Shown here: positions 8,352 to 18,256 of the stretch, piece by piece
How the letters are laid out: each line of letters opens with the position of its first letter
Numbering within the stretch: position 1 is the first letter of the stretch
NCBI GenBank assembly: GCA_017531305.1
Contig: JAFXLG010000027.1
Location: 59,168 to 123,167, forward strand
Direction of reading: 5' to 3'
Source of the DNA: Alistipes sp.
GTDB taxonomy: Bacteria; Bacteroidota; Bacteroidia; Bacteroidales; Rikenellaceae
DNA length: 64,000 nucleotides
Notes under the pieces: model-generated
Database searches by the model: none
Seen by the model: the letters and a program-made list of their open reading frames with translations, nothing else
What the model was told of the DNA's origin: nothing
Position numbers and translations under genes: made by a program

Positions 8352-9950
8352 CTATTTTACCAACGTGTATGTGATATCTACCGAGATACTTGCCTTGCTC
8401 TGCTCGGCATCTCCACCCTGTATGATTGTATTGTTGAGTGTAAAACGATCATAAGCCTCAGGGGCGAGATATATCTTACGCGGAACCTTCAACTTCTCGA
8501 AATCCAAAGTGCCGTCCGCCTCCCTCTCCAGCGAGATGACTCCATTCATCAGCTCCTGCATATAGGAAGATACGTTCATATTGTAGCACGCCAACGAGCG
8601 ATTCATATAGCCGTTGTAATACAACGAGCCATTGCTTTCTTGGGTGTAGAGGTAGTCGATGACGGGGTTCAACTTCTTGTAATTGTAATACAATCCCAGA
8701 CGCGAGATAGAGGTATCCAACTTATCTGCCATCTTGATAGGATCGAGCTTGGTGTAGTCGTAATCGGCATCCTCGACATAGAACTTGAGCGAAGCCTGAT
8801 TTACTGCAACAGAGCGATACTCTCCACCATCACATACCGTAGCGAGCGAATAGAGGAACTCATCCGTAAAAGTAAGCTCGGTCATCACTCCGCCGCAACC
8901 CGACACGAAGCCCAAATGAACCTCAGGGCGATCTTGCTCCTTCTCCGACATGGCGATATTTGCCAACTCGCTATCCTCATAATTGAACTTTACGGACTGT
9001 GCGCTGTTATTACCATACTTATCCACAGCCTGAGCATCGTAGCAGATATAGCCGATAGAGATGGTATCGGTCAACAGATCAGCATCATGACCTGCATTAC
9101 GTGTACGACCATAGAGTTGGAAACCTGTAGAAGATGGATTCAAGATAAATGCCACACCTTCGCCATCCTGTGGCTTATCGTATGCTGGCTCGACATAGAT
9201 GCCCTTGAAGTTGGTAACAAAAGCCGAATCCGACTGATAGTTGCTCACCTGATAGTTAGCCAGACCATTGCTATCCAACTGCTTACGACAGAAGATATGG
9301 TCGATGAAGGACTTGGTAGCCGCAGTCTCCTGCATACGCACACCCGAAGATGTGGTATAGACACCTTTGGTATGGTCGGGGAACATGAAGGTGAAAATTG
9401 GCTCGGCACTCTTCGAAAGCTGACCGCTCTGGCGAGGGTCGTAGGTCACAAAGTAGATAGAGTCGCTATGACCCTTGAAGATACTCTCCTCCAAGGCATA
9501 GACATTGAACTTCATAGGCTTCATGGTATCACCCACAATGGTATCAACCGAAAGCAGGAATACCGCCGAATCATATACGGGACGATAGCCGAAACCTACC
9601 GAGTCGTGAACAGGAGTATCGAAAAGATATTGGCTCGCGAAAGCGAGTTTACGAGTACCGAAACGCTCGTTATGCTGCAAACCAAGATAAAGTCTTTTCA
9701 ACGAACCTGAGGTGATACTATCGGTCTTAAAAAGACGCGCCTCAAAGACCTTGCAAGGGGTATCGGCAACATCAGTCTCCTTCAGCATACCTCCCTTATA
9801 ACTTCTGTGGCGCATGACCATCTGCTGATGTCCTGGAGCAAACTCCTCACCCAACGAGTAGTCCGCAACGGTGGTACATCCGCCAAGTATTGTCACCAAT
9901 ACGATTGCAAAAAGTGCTATATATCTCACTCCTTTGTTAAAGATTTTCAT
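8352..9950 (-). CDS. DUF4270 lipoprotein
   Basis: A 532-residue protein with an N-terminal lipoprotein signal (IALFAIVLVTILGGC; lipobox Cys near residue 24), so it is probably anchored in the outer membrane. The rest matches the DUF4270 pattern of Bacteroidetes (CTTVADYSLGEEF start, repeated beta-rich segments). The chosen start is the ATG at 9948-9950 because the lipobox then falls at the right distance; a longer frame to 10055 has no signal peptide. It overlaps the end of the upstream glycogen-synthase-like gene by 14 bases, so the two are coupled. Function is unknown; this gene pair is frequent in Bacteroidales (family knowledge). Confidence 0.85.
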   Translation of the reverse strand: MKIFNKGVRYIALFAIVLVTILGGCTTVADYSLGEEFAPGHQQMVMRHRSYKGGMLKETDVADTPCKVFEARLFKTDSITSGSLKRLYLGLQHNERFGTRKLAFASQYLFDTPVHDSVGFGYRPVYDSAVFLLSVDTIVGDTMKPMKFNVYALEESIFKGHSDSIYFVTYDPRQSGQLSKSAEPIFTFMFPDHTKGVYTTSSGVRMQETAATKSFIDHIFCRKQLDSNGLANYQVSNYQSDSAFVTNFKGIYVEPAYDKPQDGEGVAFILNPSSTGFQLYGRTRNAGHDADLLTDTISIGYICYDAQAVDKYGNNSAQSVKFNYEDSELANIAMSEKEQDRPEVHLGFVSGCGGVMTELTFTDEFLYSLATVCDGGEYRSVAVNQASLKFYVEDADYDYTKLDPIKMADKLDTSISRLGLYYNYKKLNPVIDYLYTQESNGSLYYNGYMNRSLACYNMNVSSYMQELMNGVISLEREADGTLDFEKLKVPRKIYLAPEAYDRFTLNNTIIQGGDAEQSKASISVDITYTLVK

Positions 9951-10743
9951 AGAAACGGTTATAATTATCAAAAAACTCCGCGCTCTGAGGATCCTCCCAC
10001 TCAAGCATAGGCTTACCACTCTGGCGTGCATACTCGACAAGAGTCTTATCCGCATTTGCCGAAGCTACAACTACGCCATCGGCATAATCTATAACGAAGC
10101 GATAGAGGTTTTCGTATGAAGGATGAGTCAATTCTTCGAGTTTTGCATCATTTGCACCCTCTTTAATCACTCGCTGGTTGAACTCTGCATTGAACGGCTT
10201 AACGAATTTATCATCGGCAAGCGACACAACCACCTTGACATCCTTGAAGAGAGGCTCATCGTGGAAGATGCGCTTCAGGTAGATCGGCATAACTGCCGAC
10301 ATCCAACCCATACAATGCACTACCGTAGGCGACCAATTGAGTTTCTTGACCGTCTCCAAAACTCCTCTGGCAAAGAAGATTGCTCGCTCATCGTTGTCGG
10401 CAAACTCCTCACCCGATTCATCGGTGAAGGTAGCCTTGCGTGAGAAATAATCATCGTTGTCTATGAAATAGATCTGGATACGGGCTGAAGGAATAGAAGC
10501 CACCTTGATGATAAGCTGGTGGTCGTTGTCGTCAATGATAAGGTTCATTCCCGACAAACGGATTACTTCATGCAACTGATTGCGTCTTTCGTTTATACAA
10601 CCATATCGGGGCATGAAGGTGCGGATCTCGTTACCTCGCTCCTGCATTGCCTGCACCAAGTGGCGACTCAAGCTCGAAAGCTCAGTCTCCGGAAGATATG
10701 GCATAATCTCCTGACAAACGTAAAGTATTTTGCGTGAAGCCAT
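9937..10743 (-). CDS. Glycogen/starch synthase-like protein, N-terminal domain only
   Basis: A 268-residue protein that resembles the N-terminal half of GT5 glycogen synthases (KILYVCQEIMPYLP; VHCMGWMSAVMPIYLK; ADGVVVASA). The ADP-glucose binding K-x-G-G motif that should follow the first strand is replaced by ETELSS, and the whole C-terminal Rossmann domain is absent. Glucosyl transfer by this protein alone is therefore unlikely. Such short GlgA-like proteins next to DUF4270 are common in Bacteroidales; the role is not known to me. It is the first gene of a two-gene unit with a promoter-like TATCTTTG 24 bases upstream. Confidence 0.8.
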   Translation of the reverse strand: MASRKILYVCQEIMPYLPETELSSLSRHLVQAMQERGNEIRTFMPRYGCINERRNQLHEVIRLSGMNLIIDDNDHQLIIKVASIPSARIQIYFIDNDDYFSRKATFTDESGEEFADNDERAIFFARGVLETVKKLNWSPTVVHCMGWMSAVMPIYLKRIFHDEPLFKDVKVVVSLADDKFVKPFNAEFNQRVIKEGANDAKLEELTHPSYENLYRFVIDYADGVVVASANADKTLVEYARQSGKPMLEWEDPQSAEFFDNYNRFYENL

Positions 10744-10766
10744 GACTATTGAGGTTTATTAATGTG

Positions 10767-10774
10767 CAAAGATA
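10767..10774 (-). promoter_or_regulatory. -7 element upstream of the glycogen-synthase-like gene
   Basis: On the minus strand the sequence reads TATCTTTG, a full match to TAnnTTTG, about 24 bases before the ATG. No clear -33 TTTG is seen at the expected spacing. Confidence 0.5.
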
Positions 10775-10785
10775 ATAAAAATTTT

Positions 10786-11835
10786 CTAAAGAATCAGCAT
10801 CGCATCGCCATAAGTTCCAAAACGATAACCCTCCTCCTTGGCGATCTTGTAGGCATTCATAACCAAATCATATCCACCAAAAGCTGCCACCATCATCAAC
10901 TGAGTGGAGTATGGTAGCTGGAAGTTCGACACCATAGCATCTGCCACAGTAAAATCGTATGGACAGAAGATGAACTTATTGGTCCAGCCCTCCTGAGGAG
11001 TGATCATGCCGCCTGTAGAGACCGCAGTCTCCAGAGTACGCATAACGGTAGTGCCGACAGCAACCACCTTATGACCAGCACTCTTGGCTGCATTAACCTG
11101 CTCGGAAGCCTGCTCGCTGACAAAGTATTGCTCAGAATCCATCTTATGCTTCGACAGATCCTCAACATCTACGGTACGGAAGTTACCCAGACCAGCGTGC
11201 AGAGTGATGAACGCCGAGTCGATACCGCGGATCTCCATGCGCTTCAAAAGGTGCTTCGAGAAGTGCAGACCTGCCGTAGGAGCTGCAACAGCACCCTCAT
11301 TCTTGGCGAAGATGGTCTGATAACGCTCATTATCCTCTGGCTCAACCTGCTCACGCACCCAACGTGGGAGTGGAGTCTCGCCCAGATTATAAAGAGCCTG
11401 CTTGAACTCCTCGTAACTGCCGTCATAGAGGAATCGCAGGGTACGACCTCGCGAAGTGGTGTTGTCGATAACCTCGGCACCCATCATATCGTCATCGCCG
11501 AAATAGAGCTTGTTGCCGATACGGATTTTACGCGCAGGGTCCACCAACACGTCCCACAGACGTAGCTCCTGATTAAGCTCACGCAGAAGAAAAATTTCGA
11601 TCTCTGCTCCTGTCTTCTCCTTATTACCACGCAGACGCGCAGGGAAGACTTTGGTGTCGTTGAAGACAAAGAGGTCCTTCTCATCGAAATAATCGATAAT
11701 ATCTTTGAAGGTGCGATGCTCTATTGTACCATCGGCACGATTCAAAACCATCAATCGAGAGTCGTCTCGATTGTCGGTCGGATACTTAGCCAACATGTCG
11801 GCAGAGTATTCATATCCGTACTGAGATAGTTTCAT
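10786..11835 (-). CDS. queA: S-adenosylmethionine:tRNA ribosyltransferase-isomerase
   Basis: A 349-residue enzyme that moves the ribosyl part of SAM onto preQ1 in tRNA to give epoxyqueuosine. Family features seen are [15 protein letters not shown] near residue 57, [20 protein letters not shown] (the family signature) and [13 protein letters not shown], with the typical end [19 protein letters not shown]. It lies downstream of truB by 73 bases on the same strand, part of the ftsX-DUF3098-uppP-truB-queA run. Confidence 0.96.
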   Translation of the reverse strand: MKLSQYGYEYSADMLAKYPTDNRDDSRLMVLNRADGTIEHRTFKDIIDYFDEKDLFVFNDTKVFPARLRGNKEKTGAEIEIFLLRELNQELRLWDVLVDPARKIRIGNKLYFGDDDMMGAEVIDNTTSRGRTLRFLYDGSYEEFKQALYNLGETPLPRWVREQVEPEDNERYQTIFAKNEGAVAAPTAGLHFSKHLLKRMEIRGIDSAFITLHAGLGNFRTVDVEDLSKHKMDSEQYFVSEQASEQVNAAKSAGHKVVAVGTTVMRTLETAVSTGGMITPQEGWTNKFIFCPYDFTVADAMVSNFQLPYSTQLMMVAAFGGYDLVMNAYKIAKEEGYRFGTYGDAMLIL

Positions 11836-11908
11836 AATTTTAACCTATAGGATCAAGTGTGATTCGTCCAAAAACAGACATATATCAAATAGTTATACGA
11901 AAAAAACT

Positions 11909-12628
11909 CTATTTTGTTTCACACTCTTGTAACTTTTCTAAAAAATTTTGCAATTCATAGGCATTTTCTGCCGTAAAACCGCCACTTCGTGTACGGCGCA
12001 GCGATCTGAGGTATGCTCCACTCTGCACCGCCTGACCGATTTCGTGAGCCAAAGAACGGATGTAAGTACCCTTGCTACAACGTACGCGAATCTTCAGACG
12101 TGGCATCTCAAACTCCAAGATCTCCATCTCGTAGATGTTGATGAGTGCCTTCTTCAGTTCGACCTGCTCGCCCGCGCGGGCAAATTCATAGGCTCTGACA
12201 CCCTCAACCTTCTTAGCCGAATAGATAGGTGAGGCTTGCAAACGCTCGCCCGACAGATCCTTGAGTGCCTGCTCGATCATCTGGCGTGTGATATGCTCGG
12301 TGGGATAGCGTTGGTCTATCTCATGTTCCATGTCGTAGCTGGGGGTAGAGGCTCCCAACTCCAACTCCGCCACATACTCCTTCTCCTCGGCTTGCAGGGC
12401 ATCGACCATCTTGGTAGCCTTGCCGATACATACCAGCAACACGCCTGTAGCCAATGGGTCGAGCGTACCAGCATGACCGATCTTGATTTTCTTATAACCC
12501 AAACGATTGATAAGCTGATACTTGATCTTGCGCACCACATCGGTAGAGGTCCACTCCAAAGGTTTATCAATAACAGCGATGTAGCCCTCCGAGAAGACTA
12601 CACCACGCAAAGATTCATTCATTGCCAT
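11909..12628 (-). CDS. truB: tRNA pseudouridine(55) synthase
   Basis: A 239-residue enzyme that makes pseudouridine 55 in the T loop of tRNAs. The catalytic Asp lies in KIGHAGTLDPLATGVL, preceded by VIDKPLEWTSTDVVRKI; RVRCSKGTYIRSLAHEIG is the second conserved block. It lacks the extra C-terminal PUA domain, as in many Bacteroidetes. The start could be either of two in-frame ATGs six bases apart. It is separated from uppP by eight bases, so the two are in one operon. Confidence 0.96.
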   Translation of the reverse strand: MAMNESLRGVVFSEGYIAVIDKPLEWTSTDVVRKIKYQLINRLGYKKIKIGHAGTLDPLATGVLLVCIGKATKMVDALQAEEKEYVAELELGASTPSYDMEHEIDQRYPTEHITRQMIEQALKDLSGERLQASPIYSAKKVEGVRAYEFARAGEQVELKKALINIYEMEILEFEMPRLKIRVRCSKGTYIRSLAHEIGQAVQSGAYLRSLRRTRSGGFTAENAYELQNFLEKLQECETK

Positions 12629-12636
12629 ACCCCGCT

Positions 12637-13431
12637 TTATGCCAAATTAGTGATAATAGCTACCATGCCCGCCAAAGCGCAATACACGGCAAACCAAATG
12701 AGCTTGCCTCGCTTGACAATATTGATCATAAACTTACATGCCAGACATCCCACCACAAACGCTGAGATAAAGCCTGCCATCATAGGCACTACGCCAATCG
12801 AAGAGAAGACCACCTCGCCCTTGATCAGATTAAGGAACATCTCGCCCAAAATTGGAGCCAGCACCATCAGGAACGAGAACTGCGCCATCGTCTCCTTCTT
12901 GTTACCGAGCAACAGACCTGTAGCGATGGTAGTGCCCGAGCGAGAAAGACCGGGCATGGCTGCTACCGCCTGACTAAGACCGATGATGAAGGCATCGCGA
13001 TAAGAGATCGACTCCTTCTGACGTGGATGAGCATAGTATGCAAAAGCCAGCAACACGGCTGTGAGCAACAACGCGCCACCCACATAGCTCAAGATATATG
13101 GAGACTCAAGCATGGCGTTGAGTTGATCCTTCAGCGCGAAACCAACTATGCCGATTGGGATCATCGAAAGCACAAGTTTCAGGATATAAGCCTGCTCCTC
13201 ATTGAAATGGCGCGAGAAGAGTCCTACGAACAGACGTTTAACCTCCGACCACAAGATCACAATGGTAGAGAGGACTGTAGCAGCGTGCAAGGTGACATCA
13301 AAGGCAAGATTCTCCTCGATCTCGACACCCATAAGTGCTTTAAAGATCTGGAGGTGACCGCTGCTCGATACGGGAAGAAACTCGGTAAGACCCTGCACTA
13401 TACCGAGAATGATTGCTTCAATTATTGACAT
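12637..13431 (-). CDS. uppP: Undecaprenyl-diphosphate phosphatase
   Basis: A 264-residue integral membrane protein that recycles undecaprenyl diphosphate to the monophosphate carrier for cell-wall synthesis. The two family motifs are present: [14 protein letters not shown] near residue 15 and [14 protein letters not shown] near residue 160. About eight hydrophobic segments are visible. It lies between DUF3098 and truB in an operon with ftsX. Confidence 0.96.
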   Translation of the reverse strand: MSIIEAIILGIVQGLTEFLPVSSSGHLQIFKALMGVEIEENLAFDVTLHAATVLSTIVILWSEVKRLFVGLFSRHFNEEQAYILKLVLSMIPIGIVGFALKDQLNAMLESPYILSYVGGALLLTAVLLAFAYYAHPRQKESISYRDAFIIGLSQAVAAMPGLSRSGTTIATGLLLGNKKETMAQFSFLMVLAPILGEMFLNLIKGEVVFSSIGVVPMMAGFISAFVVGCLACKFMINIVKRGKLIWFAVYCALAGMVAIITNLA

Positions 13432-13458
13432 GGGTTATCTATTTTATTCTAATCGGAT

Positions 13459-13728
13459 TTAAAAACGCTTCATCAAGGCATAGATCTCAAAGGCAAAACC
13501 GCCCACGATAAGGATCGGAGCCAAAGTGATTCTGCGCCATGAGAACATTTCGTAACTAAAGACATTGGGGTCATCGCTACCGCCACCCGCCATGAGCAAC
13601 AGACCAATGAGTATGATGACCATGCCCACGGCGATTAGCACATAATTTTTCATGGCAAGAGGCATCTTTTCATCGTGCTGATCCTCCACGTTAGAGAACT
13701 TTTTACGCAAATTATCTATCATCTTCAT
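13459..13728 (-). CDS. DUF3098 membrane protein
   Basis: An 89-residue protein with two transmembrane segments (NYVLIAVGMVIILIGLLLMA and ITLAPILIVGGFAFEIYALM), matching DUF3098, which is almost always found between ftsX and uppP in Bacteroidetes. Its start lies one base after the ftsX stop. No function is known. Confidence 0.85.
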   Translation of the reverse strand: MKMIDNLRKKFSNVEDQHDEKMPLAMKNYVLIAVGMVIILIGLLLMAGGGSDDPNVFSYEMFSWRRITLAPILIVGGFAFEIYALMKRF

Positions 13729-13729
13729 C

Positions 13730-14605
13730 TTAATAGAGATATATCTTATTGGACTTCATGTTAACAAACTTTCCGACTGCAAAGGTCGTAAAGAGTATTG
13801 AAATAAGCAAACCGCCGAGGATCATAACACCCACGATGATGCCGATTTTCACCACCTCGCTCATCGAGATAATCTCAGGCATAGCCTCACTCAGACCAGC
13901 CAACGCAGCACCAAACAACAGGCTCGCCAAGACTCCCGACCAGAAACCCTGCTTGGCAGCTGTCGAGAGGAATGGGCGCATGATATACCACTTGGTAGCA
14001 CCCACCAATTTGAGCGTATTGATCAGATAACGGCGCGAGAATATGGCAAGGCGGATAGTATTGTTGAGCAGGATAAGCGAGATAATCAGCAACGCACCGC
14101 CGAAGGCGATCAGGATGATGGTGATGCGATTGATGGTCGAGTGCAGCTGCTCGATGGTCGAAGCGGGATATGCAACATATACCACCCCATCCAGAGCCGA
14201 GATTTTATCCACCATCTGATCTCGCTTTTGCTTATCGGAGGTCGAGATTCCCACCTCGAAGCTATCTCGCAACGGATTCTCCGCCAAGATGCTCTCAATC
14301 TCGGATGCGAACATACGGCGGAACTCCTCATCCTCGATCTTCTCCTCACGGCTAACAAACTCCACCGCGCTAACGCCCTCCATATCTGACAGACTCTTTT
14401 GCAGAGCATCCTTCGAAGCCTGCTCCATCTTGGAGTCGAGCTCCACCGAAAGGGTGATGCTACCACGCAGGGCATGAGCCGTAGAGAGTGCCGCAGTGAG
14501 CATATAACCCACCGAGCCCAACAGAAAGAGTACCAACGAGATACTCACCGTAGATACCATATAGGAACGGCGTACCTTACGCCTGATTCTTTTGTCTTCG
14601 CGCAT
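13730..14605 (-). CDS. ftsX: Cell division protein FtsX
   Basis: A 291-residue membrane protein of the FtsE-FtsX ABC-like complex that controls peptidoglycan hydrolases at the septum. It has a first membrane segment near residues 17-40, an extracytoplasmic domain with the LSVELDSKMEQASKDAL region, and three C-terminal membrane segments. ftsE is not in the window, as is common in Bacteroidetes. Its start overlaps the end of the yfhO-like gene by 29 bases, which suggests coupled translation. Confidence 0.93.
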   Translation of the reverse strand: MREDKRIRRKVRRSYMVSTVSISLVLFLLGSVGYMLTAALSTAHALRGSITLSVELDSKMEQASKDALQKSLSDMEGVSAVEFVSREEKIEDEEFRRMFASEIESILAENPLRDSFEVGISTSDKQKRDQMVDKISALDGVVYVAYPASTIEQLHSTINRITIILIAFGGALLIISLILLNNTIRLAIFSRRYLINTLKLVGATKWYIMRPFLSTAAKQGFWSGVLASLLFGAALAGLSEAMPEIISMSEVVKIGIIVGVMILGGLLISILFTTFAVGKFVNMKSNKIYLY

Positions 14606-17060
14606 TGCGTATATAATAGATTAAAATTAATACCAAAGATACAAGTATCGTGAGCGAGAACGCCAACGTAATACCCTCAACAAGGCTCCAGCGTGGTGCG
14701 CGGTAATGCCACTCCACAGTATGTTTACCCTGAGGTAGCTCCAAAGCGCGAAGGATATAATCGGCTCTGAGTGGAGCGACCTCCACGCCATCAATCTTCG
14801 CACTCCATCCCTGACGGGTATAGATTTCCGAGAAGATTGCCAAAGCATCCGCATCGGCTTCATATTCATATTTGAGGTATTGTGGGTGATACTCCACGAG
14901 TCGGATCTCGCCCTGCCCGAAGCTGAGCTTCTTGGGCATAAACTCCTCGCTCACAACAGCCACATTACGCTTATCGACCTGCCCCACGAGTGCGATCTCC
15001 TCGGCTGCCGAAGCGGCACGCACCACATTCTGCACCATCCATGCCGCACCCAAAGCACTCTGGCGTGGCACTACATCTTCTGCCTTCTCGCCAGCGATGA
15101 TATAGCGCACGTTGAGCATATCCAGCACCCCCTCATCCATCTTCGAGAGGTAGTGATCTATCATATCTTGATAGCGCGAGAGCTTGGCTCCATGATAGCC
15201 GCCCACCGAGCGATGGAAATATGATGTGGTGGCATCGTTGAATGGCGACACCGTGAGATTCAGAACTCTATAACCCAAATCCTTATCCTGCAAAATAGCC
15301 TTATCGGCATCGGTAGGCAGGATCTTAGCCTGACGTGCCGAAACGAAGCTCTCGTGCGAGAGATAACGCATATCGACATCGACCAAATCGGCAACCACAA
15401 CCACCGACAAAACGGCGCACAACACCCAAGGTTTGAGGATTATCTTGCGATAGATATACCCTGCCAAAGCACACGCCGCAAGCAGCACAAAGAGCAACGA
15501 ACGCCACGCATCTGCCTGCATGGCATCAGCGCGCTCCTCTGCCATGGCAGAAGCCACGCCCCAGCCCATCTGCTCGTGCATGCCCTGCTTGATATATTTC
15601 TGACCGCCATCCTCCTCGGATAGGATCTGACGGAACTGCTCACTCATCTGCTCGCCACTCTGCTGCATACCGAAATCGCCCAATCCTTTGCCGCCGACAA
15701 TCACCACAACCAGCACTCCTAAACTTAAGCCCAAAGCCCAATTCAAGGCTCGGCGCAGACGCTTCTCATCCGCCTCCTTACTTAGCAACTCGCCCAAGCC
15801 CAACGCCGCAAGCAGAGGAACGCTCCACTGCAAGATGACCAACGCTGTCGATACGGCACGGAATTTATCGTAGCCCGGGAGATAGTTAAACAGCAACTCC
15901 GAGAACCACATCATGTGATAGCCCCACGACATGAAGAGTGCCAAAAGGCTCACTCCCACGATCCACCAACGCTGACGCGCAGGCAGAACAAAGAGGGCGA
16001 AAATCGCCAAGAAGATCACCGCAGCACCCAGATATGTAGGTCCTGCCGTATAGGGCTGCTCACCATGATAGCGAGGCAACATGGTAGCCCAATCCTCCAA
16101 GCCGTATTGCTTAAGCTCCTCAGCCACCGCACCATCTTCAGAGAAGGTGTCGGTAGAGGCTCCACCCATCAGATCGGGGATAAACATATTCATCGACTCC
16201 GAGCGACCATAACTCCAAGCCGTAGCATATTCTATGTCGAGTCCCTGTTGACCACTCTTTGCCCCCTGCTCGACAAGCTCTGAGCCACCTCGAGTGGTCT
16301 CTTTGGTGTGTTGCATGGTGTACCACAGAGGCGAGAGGTTGGATCCCAACGCCACTACACCCGCCGCAGCGAGAACAGCCGTACGCTTGAGAAAATCCTT
16401 CACACGGCTCTGACGATATGAATAGATGGCTTCGCTGAGCCACATTGCCACCATGACAAGCAGGAAGTAGTAGCTGATTTGAGGATGGTTGGCTCCGATC
16501 TCAAGCGAAGTGAAGAGCGCAGTCAGCACCGCACCCGTCCACATATTCTTACGAAGCGTATAATAACATCCTGCAACCATCAGCGGAGCATAGACCGCAG
16601 CCCACATCTTGGTGATATGACCCGCCCCGATAATGAGCAGGAAGTATGTCGAAAGACCATACGCCAAAGCCGCCACCACGCCGATCCACGGATTCACACC
16701 GAAGAGCAACATCGCCACCCACATGGCGGTCATGGCAAAGAACATCAGCGAGATAGGGATATCGACTATATTGGAGATTTTACCGATAGTACCTTTGACC
16801 GCCTGAGCAGGATACTTCACGTTGATCAGGAAAGCTGGCATACCGCCAAACATACGTCCTGTCCACTGTGCATCCTCGCCCGAAAGTTCTCGCTCCAAGA
16901 GTATATCCTTCGACATACCCTCGTATTGTTGAACATCGTGCTGGATGAGTTTGTCACCCGAAAGTTGGGGCGCAAAATATAGTGCCGAGACAACAAAAAA
17001 GAGCAGTAACACCGATAAAAGTGTCCAAAACTTTTTCAAATATGGAGAATTAACACTCAT
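14577..17060 (-). CDS. YfhO-family polytopic membrane protein
   Basis: An 827-residue protein with about 12-14 hydrophobic segments and a C-terminal soluble part (GWSAKIDGVEVAPLRADYIL; HTVEWHYRAPRW) typical of the YfhO/GT-C-like family, which is thought to act in glycosylation of cell-envelope polymers in Firmicutes; its role in Bacteroidetes is unclear. The start is the ATG at 17058-17060 because a TAACTTTG promoter element ends 21 bases upstream; the longer frame to 17186 would run through the promoter. It heads the yfhO-ftsX-DUF3098-uppP-truB-queA run. Confidence 0.88.
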   Translation of the reverse strand: MSVNSPYLKKFWTLLSVLLLFFVVSALYFAPQLSGDKLIQHDVQQYEGMSKDILLERELSGEDAQWTGRMFGGMPAFLINVKYPAQAVKGTIGKISNIVDIPISLMFFAMTAMWVAMLLFGVNPWIGVVAALAYGLSTYFLLIIGAGHITKMWAAVYAPLMVAGCYYTLRKNMWTGAVLTALFTSLEIGANHPQISYYFLLVMVAMWLSEAIYSYRQSRVKDFLKRTAVLAAAGVVALGSNLSPLWYTMQHTKETTRGGSELVEQGAKSGQQGLDIEYATAWSYGRSESMNMFIPDLMGGASTDTFSEDGAVAEELKQYGLEDWATMLPRYHGEQPYTAGPTYLGAAVIFLAIFALFVLPARQRWWIVGVSLLALFMSWGYHMMWFSELLFNYLPGYDKFRAVSTALVILQWSVPLLAALGLGELLSKEADEKRLRRALNWALGLSLGVLVVVIVGGKGLGDFGMQQSGEQMSEQFRQILSEEDGGQKYIKQGMHEQMGWGVASAMAEERADAMQADAWRSLLFVLLAACALAGYIYRKIILKPWVLCAVLSVVVVADLVDVDMRYLSHESFVSARQAKILPTDADKAILQDKDLGYRVLNLTVSPFNDATTSYFHRSVGGYHGAKLSRYQDMIDHYLSKMDEGVLDMLNVRYIIAGEKAEDVVPRQSALGAAWMVQNVVRAASAAEEIALVGQVDKRNVAVVSEEFMPKKLSFGQGEIRLVEYHPQYLKYEYEADADALAIFSEIYTRQGWSAKIDGVEVAPLRADYILRALELPQGKHTVEWHYRAPRWSLVEGITLAFSLTILVSLVLILIYYIRNARRQKNQA

Positions 17061-17080
17061 TTTATTTACGATTTGTGCGT

Positions 17081-17088
17081 CAAAGTTA
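17081..17088 (-). promoter_or_regulatory. -7 element for the yfhO-ftsX-uppP operon
   Basis: On the minus strand this reads TAACTTTG, about 21 bases before the chosen yfhO start. No good -33 element is visible. It supports the shorter start for the yfhO-like gene. Confidence 0.5.
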
Positions 17089-17152
17089 CGAAAAACATTC
17101 GTTTTATAATAAAATTTCAAGAGCTTCTTAATATCTAATTGCGAAAATTTAC

Positions 17153-17160
17153 TATATTTG
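17153..17160 (+). promoter_or_regulatory. -7 element for the polyprenyl synthase gene
   Basis: TATATTTG matches TAnnTTTG and would start transcription about 20 bases before the ATG at 17189. Together with the element at 17081-17088 it marks a divergent promoter region of roughly 130 bases. Confidence 0.55.
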
Positions 17161-17188
17161 CAAAGTAAACTGTGTATATGGTCCATTT

Positions 17189-18199
17189 ATGATAAGTCTT
17201 GATTCGATTCGTACTCCCATAGCTTCTGATATAGAAGCCTTCGAAGAGTTCCTCAAGAGCCGATTCCAATCGGATAGCAAGCTGATGGCGCAGATGTTGG
17301 AGTATGTTCTCTCTACTCATGGTAAGAACATACGTCCCATGATCGTCATGCTCACCTCTGCTCTGACCTCTTCGGCTAATTCACGCGAGTGGATCGCGGG
17401 AGAGCGCATCTGCACCAAGCGTACATATCTGGCGGCGATGATCATCGAGATGATGCATACGGCTTCGCTCATACACGATGATGTGATCGACAACTCCGAC
17501 CTCAGACGCGGTCGCCCTTCGGTAAATGCACTCTGGCAGAGTCGCAATGCCGTGATTCTGGGCGATTATCTTTTGGCTCGCACCATGGCAAACGGCATGG
17601 AGAGCGCGCAATACGATATAGTATCCCACATCATTGGCTCGATGGCTACACTCTGCGAAGGCGAGATCCTGCAGAGCCAGCACCAAGCCGACAAAGATAC
17701 TTCGCGTAACGACTACCTCGAAATCATATACAAAAAGACCGCCAGCCTGATCAGCATCAGTTCTTCGGCAGGTGCTTTATCGGTATTGGCTTCGAGAGAA
17801 GATCAGCAAAAGATGCGCCGTTTTGGCGAGGCATTGGGTATGGCTTTCCAGATTCAGGACGATATTTTGGATTACAGCCGCGATGCTCGCACTGGTAAAC
17901 CTGCCAACAACGACCTCCGAGAGGGTAAGATCACTCTGCCGCTGATCGAGGTGTTGGAGAAGTGCAGCGAGGCGGAGCGAATGCAGATCATGGAGCGACT
18001 CTCGGCTTGCGCCGAAGATGAGCAGGCGGTAGATTTCCTGCAAGGAGTGGTCGAAGCAACAGGAGGAGTGGCTATGGCAAGACGTACGATGCAGAAATAT
18101 ATAGATCGCGCGGTCGGCATCCTCTCGGAGTATGAGGATTCGCCATATCGCACTTCGCTCATTAACCTTTGTGCATACGTTGCCCAGCGCGACCAATAA
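17189..18199 (+). CDS. Trans-polyprenyl diphosphate synthase
   Basis: A 336-residue long-chain prenyl transferase that condenses isopentenyl diphosphate onto allylic diphosphates, probably making the side chain of menaquinone. The first Asp-rich motif is in SLIHDDVIDNSDLRRGRPS near residue 95 and the second in AFQIQDDILDYSRD near residue 220. The long chain type (octaprenyl/solanesyl) is inferred from length and motif spacing; chain length cannot be read from sequence alone. Confidence 0.93.
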   Translation: MISLDSIRTPIASDIEAFEEFLKSRFQSDSKLMAQMLEYVLSTHGKNIRPMIVMLTSALTSSANSREWIAGERICTKRTYLAAMIIEMMHTASLIHDDVIDNSDLRRGRPSVNALWQSRNAVILGDYLLARTMANGMESAQYDIVSHIIGSMATLCEGEILQSQHQADKDTSRNDYLEIIYKKTASLISISSSAGALSVLASREDQQKMRRFGEALGMAFQIQDDILDYSRDARTGKPANNDLREGKITLPLIEVLEKCSEAERMQIMERLSACAEDEQAVDFLQGVVEATGGVAMARRTMQKYIDRAVGILSEYEDSPYRTSLINLCAYVAQRDQ

Positions 18200-18256
18200 T
18201 TTAGGCAAATAAACAATTTATATAAACACAATTATTAAACTTTAAAAAAATTTTTT

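Noticed and set aside
8640-9710. 356-residue plus-strand frame
   Set aside because: It is the antisense shadow of the DUF4270 gene; composition is biased to His, Ile and Leu with no domain, and the minus-strand gene has a lipobox and family pattern.
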